In this document: positions 13,328 through 23,954 of the stretch, piece by piece
Numbering within the stretch: the first letter of the stretch is position 1
How the letters are laid out: each line of letters opens with the position of its first letter
NCBI GenBank assembly: GCA_963930655.1
Contig: OZ005607.1
Coordinates: 25,056,874-25,120,873, forward strand
Length of the DNA: 64,000 nt
Source of the DNA: Myrica gale
Lineage: Eukaryota; Streptophyta; Magnoliopsida; Fagales; Myricaceae
Direction of reading: 5' to 3'
Translations under genes and position numbers: made by a program
The notes under the pieces: model-generated
Database searches by the model: none
Told to the model about the DNA's origin: nothing
The model's input: only the letters and a program-made list of their open reading frames with translations

Positions 13328-14690
13328 CCTTGAATTCCATTTTCTGTATAGAGTTAAACATCAAGCTCCATAGTGCATCAATGTGTTAAAATGGCCAACA
13401 GAATAATCAATGGCATATACTCTGGTCTAAGATAATTTTCCTTGAGATGCTGATATTGTAACCAATTTGATTGCCACATGAAAGATTTGTTTTTCTCAGT
13501 TATCTATATTATTTTGTCAAGGTTGTCAAAATCATGTGTCAGCTAGGATTGCTAATTGATTGTGAACGCAGAAAGAAAATACTGAAAACCTGTTTGAAAG
13601 CACAAGCCATATGTGTGGAATATTGTATTTTCATGGACACCAATTTCAAGGCTTTGGACCTAATCCTGGCGGTTGTCTACCGCACAAAATGCTTTTAAAT
13701 GCCCTGCAAACTTAGGTTTATTCCCACTAGTTCTTATATATGCTTTTTTTTTTTCTCTCTAATAATAAAAAATGAAAGGGTCAAACCTAACCTTTGTCGG
13801 AGATTTGTTTTGGTAAAATCGATCCATGATGAGTAGCTGTGAAGTCTCCATATCACTGGTTATCTTGAAATATTGCATGATTTTATATATATCAGCCTCA
13901 GAATCTTTCATTTTGCAGACAAATATATAAGCCACGGAGAACCTTTTAGACTTTTTTTGAGCCTCATGATCTGGTACCACGTTAGAGAAGAACCATTTAG
14001 ATTGGTTAGACACAATAAGCCTTTGCTATAACGTTCGAAGCTCTTTGTTAATTGTTCTAAAGATTTAACTAGTCTAGAGGTTGAGGGATGCTGCACGTTA
14101 AGCAGATATTTACCTAAAATTGATGCCTACCTAAACAGATATTGCTGCTTAATTTAATAAAATGGACATAGGGAAGAGATAATGCTATAGGGTAGTTCTC
14201 TGTTTTTTGTTTTTATGTAGAAAGAGCTGAATAGCCATCTGGAAGCAAAGACTTGTGGCCTGTTGAGCCTAACAATGTATAAATATGCTATCAATCAGTA
14301 CTCCATTTATACCGGGGGGCTCTTGAACAAGACATGCTGCAACTCAGTATAGGAAACAAACAATCTGCAACGCGTTTTTCTTTAATTTCTACATCAGCCA
14401 AAGACTTGAAAGGACAGTGGAAAGTTTCTTCAGAAACCCAGCTCAGAGATTTCAGATATTCCAAAAAATTTGGAGTTGTTGATGAAATACTCGTATAACT
14501 TAAGAGTCGGGTGTCGGTATACATACATAATTGCTTTCTTGGCTACTGGGAGTGGATCCCACTATCTTGATATGTTTAATTTAGAAAACAAAGAGAAGAA
14601 GAAGATTTTTCAAACTTACATCATTGATTAGGTGAAGTTGGAAGCATCGTTTACTATTAAAAAATGCCCTGCTCATTGCAGGGATGGGTG
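13328..14690. repeat. Upstream region of extensin 1; source of a duplicated promoter block
   Basis: No gene is supported here. From about 13470 the sequence recurs before extensin 2 (32640-34600) and extensin 3 (48540-49500). It also recurs without an extensin at 21240-22050 and 45340-45950. The piece containing TATCAGCCTCAGAATC is present in every copy. Conservation upstream of expressed-looking genes suggests it includes their promoters, but I identify no specific factor site. Confidence 0.7.
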
Positions 14691-14698
14691 TATAAATA
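14691..14698 (+). promoter_or_regulatory. TATA box of extensin 1
   Basis: TATAAATA lies 101 bp before the chosen ATG, within a GGGTGTATAAAT context shared with extensins 2 and 3. Transcription should begin about 30 bp downstream. That excludes the earlier in-frame ATG at 14714 and supports the start at 14792. Confidence 0.8.
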
Positions 14699-14791
14699 CA
14701 GAGCTTCCCCTCAATGCTTATTCACCAAGTAGTCCAGAAACCTGAAAGCGTAGAAGTCACACAAACTGTGAGACTTCCTTGTTGCTTAAAA

Positions 14792-15232
14792 ATGGCCAAC
14801 CTTGGGCCTCAGCTACTCTGTGCCTTGGCAATATTGCTACTGGCTACCAATGTAGCAGCCGATGACCACAAGCCTTACACTTATGCATCTCCACCTCCAC
14901 CACCTTACGTCTACACGTCTCCTCCCCCACCTTCTCACTACTACAAACCACCTCCAGAACATAAGTCCCCACCTCCACCTCCTCCACCGCACTACGTCTA
15001 CAAGTCACCGCCACCACCATCAAAATCACCTCCACCACCGCACTACATCTACAAGTCACCCCCACCACCATCACCATCACCTCCTCCTCCTTATGTCTAC
15101 AAGTCCCCACCTCCACCATCACACTCACCTCATCCTCATTACTACTACAAGTCCCCTCCTCCACCATCCCCACCACCACCACATCCCTACTACTATAAAT
15201 CGCCACCACCACCACCTTCCAAAGACTACTAA
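14792..15232 (+). CDS. Classical extensin 1 (146 aa, intact)
   Basis: A secreted structural protein of the primary wall. An N-terminal signal peptide ([18 protein letters not shown], with likely cleavage after NVAA) is followed by repeats of Ser-(Pro)3-5 alternating with YVYK, YIYK and YYYK blocks. In this family the prolines are hydroxylated and arabinosylated, and the YXYK tyrosines cross-link through peroxidase. At 146 residues it is the shortest intact member here. The start at 14792 is preferred because the in-frame ATG at 14714 lies only about 16 bp past the TATA box. The 3' UTR contains a probable 121-bp intron (15261-15381, GTATGG...TTTGCAG) matched in the paralogues. It ends PPPSKDY. 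The single exon and repeat phase are regular, so I expect it to be functional. Confidence 0.92.
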   Translation: MANLGPQLLCALAILLLATNVAADDHKPYTYASPPPPPYVYTSPPPPSHYYKPPPEHKSPPPPPPPHYVYKSPPPPSKSPPPPHYIYKSPPPPSPSPPPPYVYKSPPPPSHSPHPHYYYKSPPPPSPPPPHPYYYKSPPPPPSKDY

Positions 15233-15253
15233 ACCAGTCCGTACTATCTCTAA

Positions 15254-18200
15254 GGAGTACGTATGGGTTTTAGGTAAACGACTAATTTACTTAATCATAT
15301 TTTGCACTTCTGCAGTTTTCTTTCATTTAGTTTCTCCACCATTACATTCTCATGATATAAACTATTCCATTTTTTTTGCAGCTTATTAGTTGATGAAAAG
15401 AATAATCTCCAGGGGGAAGTGATGATAATCAGTTATTGTCGTTCGGTTTGGTTTATTATATAGCATCGGTCCATGTCAATCAAAGCAGTCTATTTGAGAA
15501 CAATGTTCCAGCGTAGCACAGGCTCAAGCACCGAATGCTTTGCAGTGCATTACAAAATTACTTTTTATTGTCTTCCGTCAATAATAATATGCTTGTGATT
15601 TTGCTAAGTTCTCAAATCGGATCACTCGTTTGTCCCTTCCATTTGTGGTGAAAGCGTTGACTCTCTCTCTCTCTCTCTGATACACACACACACATATATA
15701 TATATATATGCGTTTACTATCTTTACGTAATAGCCAGGAGGCAATCAACCACGACAATTTTTTTACTTGGCCAAAAAAAAGACCATTACTTTTTCTCGAC
15801 TAACAAACAGAGCAATCCAATGGACTACGCATGCATGCTAATTACATGATCCATTTAGTCACTAATACATACTCATGTGCTCCTTATTCTAATAAATTAA
15901 TGATTAATTAGTCACGTGATAAACATAAATACATACATATATGGCTGCCTCAAAACACTATTAATTAGTGATTAGAATAAATTGCTTTAAATCTGTTTGG
16001 AAGAAAAGTTTGCAGCGAAATCAAAGATTGAATATTATGACTTGGGGCTGCAAGGAGATTGAAATGAAGTATATATATAAGACCAAATGAAGAGAAGGAA
16101 AAAGGTGGACGATATAGACAGAGACGAAGCCAACCCCCCAAACTCTGCAAAAATTCAGCATATTTTTTGACATTTTTTTTTTTCATTTTGGTCCCTTAAA
16201 ATATGATTTTATACAATTGGTCCCTTAATATTACATTCCTAGCTTCATGCCTAAATATAGAGACGACTACTAATATTGTTTCTTTCATAAGGAGTACGTA
16301 AGGGTTTTAGGTAAAAGCCTAATTTACTTAATCATGTTTTCCACTTCTGCACCAATAGTACATTCTCATGATGTAAACTATTCCATTTTTTTGCAGTTAT
16401 TAGTTGATGAAAAGAATAATCTCCAGGCGGAAGTGATTATGATCAGTTATTGTGATTATGATCAGTTATTGTCATCCTGTTTGGTTTATTATATAGAATT
16501 TGTCCATGTCAATCAAAGCAGTCTATTTGAGAACAATGGCCTTGCTACAGGCTCGAGCACTGGATGCTTTGCAGTGCATTAATACAAAATTACATTTGAT
16601 TGTCTTCCGTCAATAATAACATATGATTGTGATTTCTTAAGGTCTCTGTATTGTCCTCAAATCGGATCACTCCTTCGTCCATTCCATTTGTGGTGAAAGC
16701 GTTGACTCTCTCTCTCTCTCTCAATCTTCTACATATATATGCATTTACTATCTTTACGTAATAACCAGGAGCTCAATCAACCACAATAATTTTTCGTAGT
16801 ACTTGGCCAAAAAGAAAAAAAACCATTAATTTTTCTTGACTAACAAACAGAGTAATATAATGGACTACGCATGCATGCTAATCACGTGATCCATATAGTC
16901 ACTAATACATTTTTTTAATCATAATAGCAGCACCTTATTCGAAGAGTCGGCGGGCCAACGAGCAGGGTGACCAAAAGGCCATACAAAGACCCACAAGGGG
17001 CAGAAAAACCTTATCAGACAGAAAACTAATATGATTAGCAGAAAAGGAAAGACAATGGCGAAATATGGTGGCACGGGCAGCAGTTGGAGGCGACAAACCG
17101 ACTATGGAAGGGGAGGAGCGTGAGATCCACGTGCGCATGGGCCCCCACGTGTCGCCCGAATGGTAATCGGAGATGACCCCATGAAGCGCCCGAACGTCCA
17201 GATGCCTGCCACCTGGAGCGTGTATACAGGAGAGGTCCGCATGCCGCTGAAAAATGAAGAAAAGGGGACGGGCGCGTGAGATCCACACGCGCTCGTGGCA
17301 GCGCGTGAGAGCACACGCGCCGTCCCTTCGCCGGTTGGCCGGTGTAGAAATCCTCTCCAGTCAATGTAGATGTCGTCCCCGCCGGTTGTGGTCTTCAAAA
17401 ACCTCTAGAATAGCGTAGATCTAGCTACCAAATTCGCCGAAAAAAACCCTTAAAAGTGGCAGGAAATGGGGACTTATTGAGAGGTCCGGGCACATAGGAC
17501 AAGAGTAGTGGATGAGAGGGGGGCGGGAGGAAGCAATAGGGGAGGGTCAGGCGGCCACAAAGGTGAAAATTCTAGAGAGAGAGGCTCTCTCTCGAGAATC
17601 CTAGGGCCGGCTATAAGTGTTCCAACTCTTAATTTCAAACTCACACTATATCTGAATTCTTAACATATAGTCACTAATGCATACTCATTTGCTCCGTATT
17701 CTAATAAATTAATGATTAATTAGTCACGTGATAAACACAAATACATACATATGGCTGCCTCAAAACACTATTAATTAATTAGTACTGATTTGAATAATGC
17801 GTTAAATCTGTTTGGAAGAAAAGTTTGTGGCGAAATCAAAGATTTAATATTATGACTTACAAGGAGATTGAAATGAATTATATATATATATAAGACCAAG
17901 TGAAGAGAAGGAAAGAGGTGGACGATATAGACAGAGACGAAGCCAACACCCCAAACTCTGCAAAAAAAAAAAAAGCATATATATTTTTTAGTCTTTTTAA
18001 TTATTTTTTTGACATTTTTTTTTTCATTTTGGTCCCTCAAAATATGATTTTATACAATTGGTCCCTTAATATTACATTCCTAGCTTCATCCCTAAATATA
18101 GAGATGACCACCAATATTGCTGCTTTCATAACTATATGATTTTAGGACCTACATACAATGAATCTATGATAAGATCATGTTTTTTGGGTAACTGGTAAGT

Positions 18201-18360
18201 GTATTAATTCTCTAAGAAACACAAAATTAGACCTAGTCCATAAACATCGAAGATGTTCTTGCAATATAATGGTACACGAAATCAACTAGTTCTCTCAACG
18301 AAAATCAAATAGTATTTGTGGCTGCACAAACTGTTAAAGGGTTGTTCTAAAATCAACTAT
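15254..18360. repeat. Tandem duplication of the extensin 3' flank (two copies, second one interrupted)
   Basis: The first copy runs about 15254-16288, from the GGAGTACGTA splice region of the 3' UTR through CT and TA microsatellites to AGAGACGAC. The second begins at 16289 with GGAGTACGTAAGGG, reaches 16910, is split by a retroposon (16911-17663), and resumes to about 18360. No coding sequence is supported. Further copies follow extensin 2 (35850-37170) and extensin 3 (50560-51910), and partial ones lie at 31830-32520 and 47940-48460. Confidence 0.8.
16911..17663 (-). mobile_element. Poly(A) retroposon with 19-bp target duplication (family A/B, copy A)
   Basis: The element is flanked by CATATAGTCACTAATACAT (16892-16910) and CATATAGTCACTAATGCAT (17664-17682), a 19-bp duplication with one mismatch. 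A T-run at 16911-16916 marks a poly(A) tail, so the element is on the minus strand. It is GC-rich, unlike its surroundings. Its 5' part has a GAGAGAGCCTCTCTCTCTAG signature, and a similar signature starts copy B (33559-34471). No reverse transcriptase is encoded, and the overlapping open frames are not convincing proteins. It could be a LINE 5'-3' deletion derivative or a non-autonomous retroposon. Confidence 0.8.
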
Positions 18361-18589
18361 TGAAGCCATTGAATTCAGAATATGCTGAAGTAACTCTCAC
18401 ATTTGGTAGCTACTCCTTTGGTAGGTGTTGGAATGGGTCTATACTAATTTGCGACTTTTTCCTACCTATTTTATTTTAGAAATTTAACAATTATCTCCTT
18501 TACTGGATGGATCGGAATTCCAACCTTGAGTCAAGACCTAGTCCAGGCCAATTAGGTAGTAAATATGAAAATCATCAATGATATAAACT

Positions 18590-19914
18590 CAAATTTTACA
18601 AAAAATACTCAAGTAAAAAATTTAAACCCAAGTTTACAAAAGATAAATGTAAAATTAGATGTTACAAATGTAAAAAACTAGGTCATTATAGTTCCGAATG
18701 TCATGTTAAGTAAACCATCAATTCCTTAGATATTCCTGATAGTGAAAGACTAAGTTATATCCTATCTTAGAATTAAGAGATTCTAGTGGCAGTGACGTAG
18801 ACATAGATGACTTTCCGTCTTCTAATTCTAGCTCATACCCTAGTACCGACACCGATTCTGACACCCCTCATCAGAAGTTAGGATGTCAAGATAGTTGTTG
18901 TGAAACTCTTAATGTCGTTAGTACACAAGAAGAATTGTTAATCGATTTAATCGATAAATTTGAAGATGCAGAGCTCAGTATCTTACTAAGTTAAAACAAG
19001 TCCTAAGTAAAAAAGAAAACAAATTAAAAGTTCCCGAAACCCAATTCAGTGCTAATAAAATCTTAGATAAATTTAAGAAAGACCACATACCTGTCACCTT
19101 ACAAGATATACAGACTGAAGTCCAATTAGTAAAACAGGAGATTCGAGAATTAAAAGATAAAAATAAAACTATCAAACAAGAAGTCCTCCTTCTTAAAATA
19201 AATCAAAAGTATAAGAAACAAAGTCAATCATCTGATTCTGAACCCTCATAAACCGAAACGTTATCTCATATCCCTCAAGATGACCTTGAAAGAAGTAACA
19301 AATTCTTAAGCATAGTCAACCGACTGCATTTTCAAAACTAGCATTCTAAAGTTACCATTATAGTCAATTCTGAATATACTTTCGAGGTAGTTGCATTAAT
19401 TGATTCTAGTGTAGATCTCAATTGTATTTAGAAAGGTTTAATCCCTACCAAGTATTATGAGAAGTCAAAGAAACGCCATCTCTCCGCAAATGGTAGTCAG
19501 ATGAGTATTAATAACAAACTAACTAAAGCCTATATTTGCAAGAATAATGTCTGCTTTAAGTCACTGTTTGTTTTAATAAAGAACATGCTTGATCAGAAAG
19601 TCATTCTAGGTACTCCTTTCATTTGTCTATTGTATCCCTTGACCACTAGTAGTGAAGGTCTTACAACTAACATTTTTGGTCAAGAAGTAACCTTTGAGTT
19701 CATTAGTCCTCCTCGGCCTAGAGAACTTACCATATTACAAGAAGCATCCATTAGTCAAACTCTCAATTTTATTGTTAGTAAAACTCAACATCTTGATTTT
19801 CTTAAAAAGAGTTGAAGACCAACTTTTAAGTCACAATCTCCAAACTCAAATCAAATATTTTTAGATTAAGTTAGAACATCAGGCCTGTTCTGACTTGGAC
19901 TCGGATCCCCCTGC
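18590..19914 (+). mobile_element. Endogenous caulimovirid (pararetrovirus) fragment, decayed
   Basis: A fragment of a plant pararetrovirus polyprotein. It has a CCHC zinc knuckle (CYKCKKLGHYSSEC, near 18658-18700), a charged linker rich in Lys and Glu, and a retropepsin-like region near 19370-19640 with the VILGTPF motif. The order knuckle-linker-protease fits Caulimoviridae, probably a Petuvirus- or Florendovirus-like member. It is broken in several places, with no reverse transcriptase or ends visible, so it is an old fossil. It ends where a host duplicon begins (19915). The stretch 18361-18589, partly shared with 51920-52130, may belong to it. Confidence 0.75.
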
Positions 19915-20097
19915 ATCAGAAAACGATATGTCGCAGATGATCTCCTTGTTCCTTGAAATGTTAATTAAGTGGTATACGCTTATAAAGCTTCAATATCAGA
20001 ACTGCACTTATCTTAAATATCTTCGACATTCCTAGGAATTATTAATAATTTCTCCATTTTACCATTTTTCTTAAATTCAGGAGCATAGAATTAAAGT
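19915..20097. repeat. Short copy of intergenic block G
   Basis: From ATCAGAAAACGATAT to the CTCCATTTTACC stretch it matches 38068-38230 and 53015-53180, between extensins A and B of the two later units. It shows that unit material was also scattered next to the viral fragment. Confidence 0.7.
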
Positions 20098-20275
20098 TGC
20101 CGTCATAGCTGTCTTTTTGCTATCAAAGATGGCGTCATAGCTGCAAGTGCATAAGTGGGCGGGTTGTAGTGACTGGTTTCCTCTGGACAATCCTGCAACG
20201 CCTGAGTGTATCCGGATGGCTTGTTTGGATGAGTTCACTGCGCCATTTACAGCCTGCCCCAAGCTCAGCGTCTGA
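20098..20275 (+). pseudogene. Broken XDH terminal-exon copy 1
   Basis: It matches the 3' two-thirds of XDH exon 11: ATCAAAGAT, GACTGGTTTCCTCTGGAC and the end CAAGCTCAGCGTCTGA. It lacks the exon's start. It also has an internal deletion near the ACTAGCTATGATTTC stretch and small rearrangements near 20100-20160. No splice acceptor or gene precedes it, so it is non-functional. It is followed to about 20820 by the XDH 3' flank. Confidence 0.85.
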
Positions 20276-21445
20276 TGGGCAAGAGATTTTCATTTGCGTC
20301 GTCAGCCTAAAATCTCACTTCGTGCAGTTTTTGTGGTTTCTGCCGTGTCTCTGTTTCTGTTATAGCCAGGGAAGAGGAAGCAGGGAAACCCTTCTTGTAA
20401 AAATTAATGAAGTTAGAAGCTTGTAAAAATAATTATGAAGTTATAAGACGGTTACTTCATATTAGCATGGTGCAAAATGTAATTACAAGCAGATATTTTG
20501 ACAAGTCCAATAAAGTCAAGCGGATTTCTAATGGAAGTAATGCCTTTGAGATCGTTGAAATTTAAGGAGTGAAGTTTTCATTCAATTTGCCATTTAATGA
20601 GCAAATTGTTTCCGATAGCTTCTCTTTGTTAAAAGCTTTTCAAGCTCATTGCATCTAGGTTGCAGTGAAAAGGAGGTTAGGCTGGCTTGGATAGTTTTTG
20701 GGTTAAGAATGAGGCCATTAATTTGTCATAGCGCAGCAAAAACATGACAAAAACTTTGAGCACAGTGAAACCATTTGGCATCTTATTGCTTGTCCTTGCC
20801 CATTAGTTCCTGTTGCAGCTAGAATTCAGTATTCTCGAGATTCCCAAACTAATGGGTTGGGCTGACCCAAGATCCAGAACCAATTATTATTGGACTCAAG
20901 CAAAATGAATACACTGCAGTAAGAATGCAGCCCAAACCTGAAGCCCAGTCCCTGGCCAAGACTCCGGTCCACTTGTTTATATAACTCCACCTCTTCTCGC
21001 ACGTGGTCACCCAGCGTCCACTTGTTTAGCCTCTAGAAACCTCCGAACTCTCAGAACAACACACTTGTTCCGCTTTCTTCCCATAACACATCCTACCGTG
21101 TGCCCTAGATGCAATCTCCCCCAAATCATACCGCAACGCGCTGCTTCTACCTTATTCTCCTAAGCTCAGACCAGTTCATGACAGATTGAGAAAGGGCAAC
21201 CGCAACACCTTGACTTCCAATTTTCCACATTAAATCATATGCCATTGGCCACATGAAAGATTTGTTTTTCTCAGTTATCTATATTATTTGTCAAGGTTGT
21301 CAAAATCATGTGTTACAGCCAGCTATAGGATTGCTAATTGACTGTGAATGCAGAAAGAAAATACTGAAAACCTGTTTGAAAGCACAAGCCATATGTGTGG
21401 AATATTGTATTTTCATGGACACCAATTTCAAGGCTTGGGGGCAGT
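20276..21445. repeat. Copy of XDH 3' flank plus joined segment
   Basis: 20276-20820 corresponds to 11504-12050. 20820-21250 corresponds to 44390-45320 (without the hAT-like insertion there). 21250-21445 corresponds to 13480-13660. No gene is supported. It includes the uninterrupted GAACTCTCAGAACAACAC site that is split at 44615-45132. Confidence 0.75.
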
Positions 21446-21669
21446 TCTCTACTGGACAAAAGGGAACGGATTGCCTCCGAAGGCAATCCGTTCCGGATGT
21501 CCGGATGGACAGCCGGATGCTGTCCATCCAGACATCGGGTGGTTGGGAGCCGGGGAGCAGGTGGGTCCCGCCCGGGACCCACACCTGCCCCGGGCAGCAC
21601 GGGCAGCCCCCTGCCCGGGCTCCCAACCACAGGATTGCCTTCGGAGGCAATCCTCTCTCCTGGACAAAA
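21446..21669. mobile_element. GC-rich multi-hairpin insertion with 16-bp target duplication
   Basis: Flanks TCTCTACTGGACAAAA (21446-21461) and TCTCTCCTGGACAAAA (21654-21669) form a 16-bp direct repeat with one mismatch. The paralogous flanks at about 13668 and 45538 lack the 192-bp insert. The insert is made of hairpins. At 21463-21494 there are perfect 13-bp arms GGAACGGATTGCC with loop TCCGAA. At 21499-21534 and 21541-21628 there are two further stems. At 21631-21654 there are arms AGGATTGCC with loop TTCGGA. The outer two hairpins share the GGATTGCC...GGCAATCC core, so each terminus is itself a palindrome. There is no poly(A) tail and no credible protein. I do not recognise the family. Confidence 0.85.
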
Positions 21670-22799
21670 TGCTTTTAAATGGCCTGCAAACTTAGGTTTA
21701 TTAATCCCACTAGTTCTTATGCTTTTTTTTTGTCTCTAATAATAAAAAATGATAGGGTCAAACCTTTGTGCAGATTTATTTTTTATTTTTGTTTTTCTAA
21801 ATAAACGATATCATTGACAAAAAAAAAACAATTCATGGCGAAACCCACGTACTGTCGGTCGAGAGAATGTGCATAGGAATGAAAGAAATTTGGTTCGTTT
21901 ATAAATGTTGAAAATCGATCCATGATGGGTAGCTGTGAAGCCTGCATATCACTGGTTATCTTGAAATACTGCATGATTTTATATATATCAGCCTCAGAAT
22001 CTTTCATTTTGCAGGCAAATATATAGGCCATGGAGAACCTTTTAGACTTTTTTTATAGATATTTATGGAAGCCTGCTCTATCGAGAACATTTTTACTCTT
22101 CTGGATACGTAATGTAGAACAGTCTTGTCAATGTCAGCTCCTATACTGTCAGCGACGTTTGTAATTTCAAGTATCTATTGGATTGAATCCTTCAATATCA
22201 ATGGGGGAATGACAGGCAGGAAATGAGAGCAAAAACACTGGAAGACTCAATTTCCTAGCAAATGAATTTTAGTGTCAATCTATTCGAGTTTAGCAATATA
22301 AATCTTTTAAATAGTACATTGATTTTGACCAAAATGGTAAATATGAAATAACTACATAAAATGCATAGTTCTCCGTATGATGATTTCCGATACAGAAATC
22401 CTAACTTTGCTGAGTGGATCCAAAGAAAATTGGGGGATGGGAATAGTTCCTTCCGCCTATGTAGGCTATTAGAAATGAATCAATGGTTTTTTTATGTAGT
22501 GTCTTCCGATCATTGGAAATAAGAAGAGGATTCTAAATTCCCATATGCAGAAGCATATTATCTTAGGGTCATCTGTTGCAGATGATATCACGGTTCCTTA
22601 TACAATCAATTTCCATTTGGTAGATTATGTTTCTCGAATTCACATTGGTTGTAGGAGCTTAATTGTGTGATTTGAACTTTTTATTTCAATATTAATTTGA
22701 TGTCTTCACATGCATTTCACAACTTTGTGCAGGTATTCACTTAAACCAGTACCAGTTTTTTACTTCTCTGGCTTATGGGTTCTTTTTGGTTATTGACAG
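21670..22799. repeat. Extensin-upstream block fused to an XDH intron 10 copy
   Basis: 21670-22050 matches 13690-13960. At about 22052 (ACTTTTTTTATAGATATTTATGG) it switches to XDH intron 10 sequence (about 10520-11260). The same fusion point recurs at about 45950. The two copies therefore share one junction and derive from one rearranged ancestor. Confidence 0.75.
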
Positions 22800-23045
22800 G
22801 GTCATCCAAATGTGAAGGCCATCCATTCGTCTAAAGCTGTTGGTGATCTTCCATTTTTCTGGCCTCAGCTGTCTTTTTTGCTATCAAAGATGCCGTCATA
22901 GCTGCAAGAGCAGAAGTGGGTTGTAGCTAGTGGCTGGTTTCCTCTGGACAATCCTGCAACGCCTGAGCGTATCCGGTTGGCTTGTTTGCATGAGTTCACT
23001 ACGCCATTTACTAGCTATGATTTCTGCCCCAAGCTCAGCGTCTGA
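22800..23045 (+). pseudogene. Broken XDH terminal-exon copy 2
   Basis: A copy of exon 11 preceded by the intron 10 acceptor TTATTGACAG. It has a one-base loss in the CCATTTTTCTGG stretch and extra bases near GGGTTGTAGCTAGTGG, so the frame is not maintained. The active-site GEPP codons read GAT-CTT-CCA, so the catalytic Glu is Asp here. No upstream exons exist nearby. It is a dead exon carried by segmental duplication. Confidence 0.88.
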
Positions 23046-23278
23046 TGGGCTAGTGATTTTTATTTGCGTCGGTAAAATATCACTTCGTGCAGTTTTTGTT
23101 GTGCAGTTTTTGTTGTGGGACACTATTTTGACCCTAATGCGAAAAACCTTATACAAATCTTAACACAAAGAATTTTATTGAATCTGTCCAGATATGAAAA
23201 ATATTACACAACCCTATTAATGACAAAAATTCAATATATTTAATCAATTTAAACAATTCTAAGATCACCTAGACAAAG
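23046..23278. other. XDH flank remnant and left edge of an unknown insertion
   Basis: XDH 3' flank continues to about 23125, with a micro-duplication of GTGCAGTTTTTGTTGT. It is then replaced by about 150 bp of AT-rich sequence that I cannot identify. The matching flank resumes at about 29047, so 23125-29046 is a composite insertion. Confidence 0.6.
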
Positions 23279-23954
23279 TTTTTTTTTTGGTAAGTTAGTA
23301 AGCATGTCATTGAGTGTGATCAGTGATAAAAAATACACAGTTGGCGCCATAATAAACATCCATAGCATCAAGCTTCCGGAACAGCTTCCGGCAAAGCAAA
23401 TACAAAACATAGCAGAAACCAAGAAAGCTCCAACAAATTTGCAGCGAAGGATCTAATGAACCTCCCAGCCCCAAAGCCACCAGAGTAACTTATTCAAGTC
23501 ATCAAACTCATCCATGAACCAAGCTAAGAAGGGATGTCAATTCCCCAACGCCTGAGCAAGGCAATACTCTCACTATCTCGGTTGGCTCTTGCCAGATGTG
23601 TTTTGGGCGACATGATACGTACGTGCTCTAACAGAGAAAACAATATCATTATAAATATGCACAAGCCTTCTACACGAGGCATTGTAAATTTGATTGTTTC
23701 TTTCCCTCCAAACGCAATAGACCGTGGCTGAGAGCATGAGTTTGCCTATTACAGCCACCATAGAATTTCCTTCGAAGTTCACAGACGCCCACCCTAGAAT
23801 GGCATTCCAACCACCATGAACTCTCTGTAAATTGCATTTTGTGCACAATAGGCACCAGCTGCGATAAGAAAAGGAGCAATGAAAGAAGAGGTGGTCTAGA
23901 CTCTCCTCCACCAATCCACATAACCGAATACGAGATTGTTTTTCAAAGCCATGA
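23279..23954 (-). mobile_element. LINE 3' part with RT zinc-binding domain
   Basis: On the minus strand the sequence encodes a zf-RVT domain: IRLCGLVEESLDHLFFHCSF, then SYRSWC, then a tail containing CVWRERNNQIYNA. That is the C-terminal part of plant L1-type ORF2. The T-run at 23279-23288 is the poly(A) tail, preceded on the minus strand by a TTACC end typical of plant LINEs. It is joined head-to-head at about 23955 to the upstream part of a LINE on the plus strand. Confidence 0.85.

Noticed and set aside
14714-14791. 26-residue N-terminal extension of extensin 1 (and equivalents at 40649 and 60820)
   Set aside because: The upstream ATG is only about 16-25 bp after the TATA box, so it is probably untranscribed. 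The signal peptide begins at the later ATG in all five genes.
21306-21739. Several overlapping open frames on both strands near the GC-rich insertion
   Set aside because: GC-rich palindromic DNA lacks stops in all frames; the peptides are mirror images of the hairpins.
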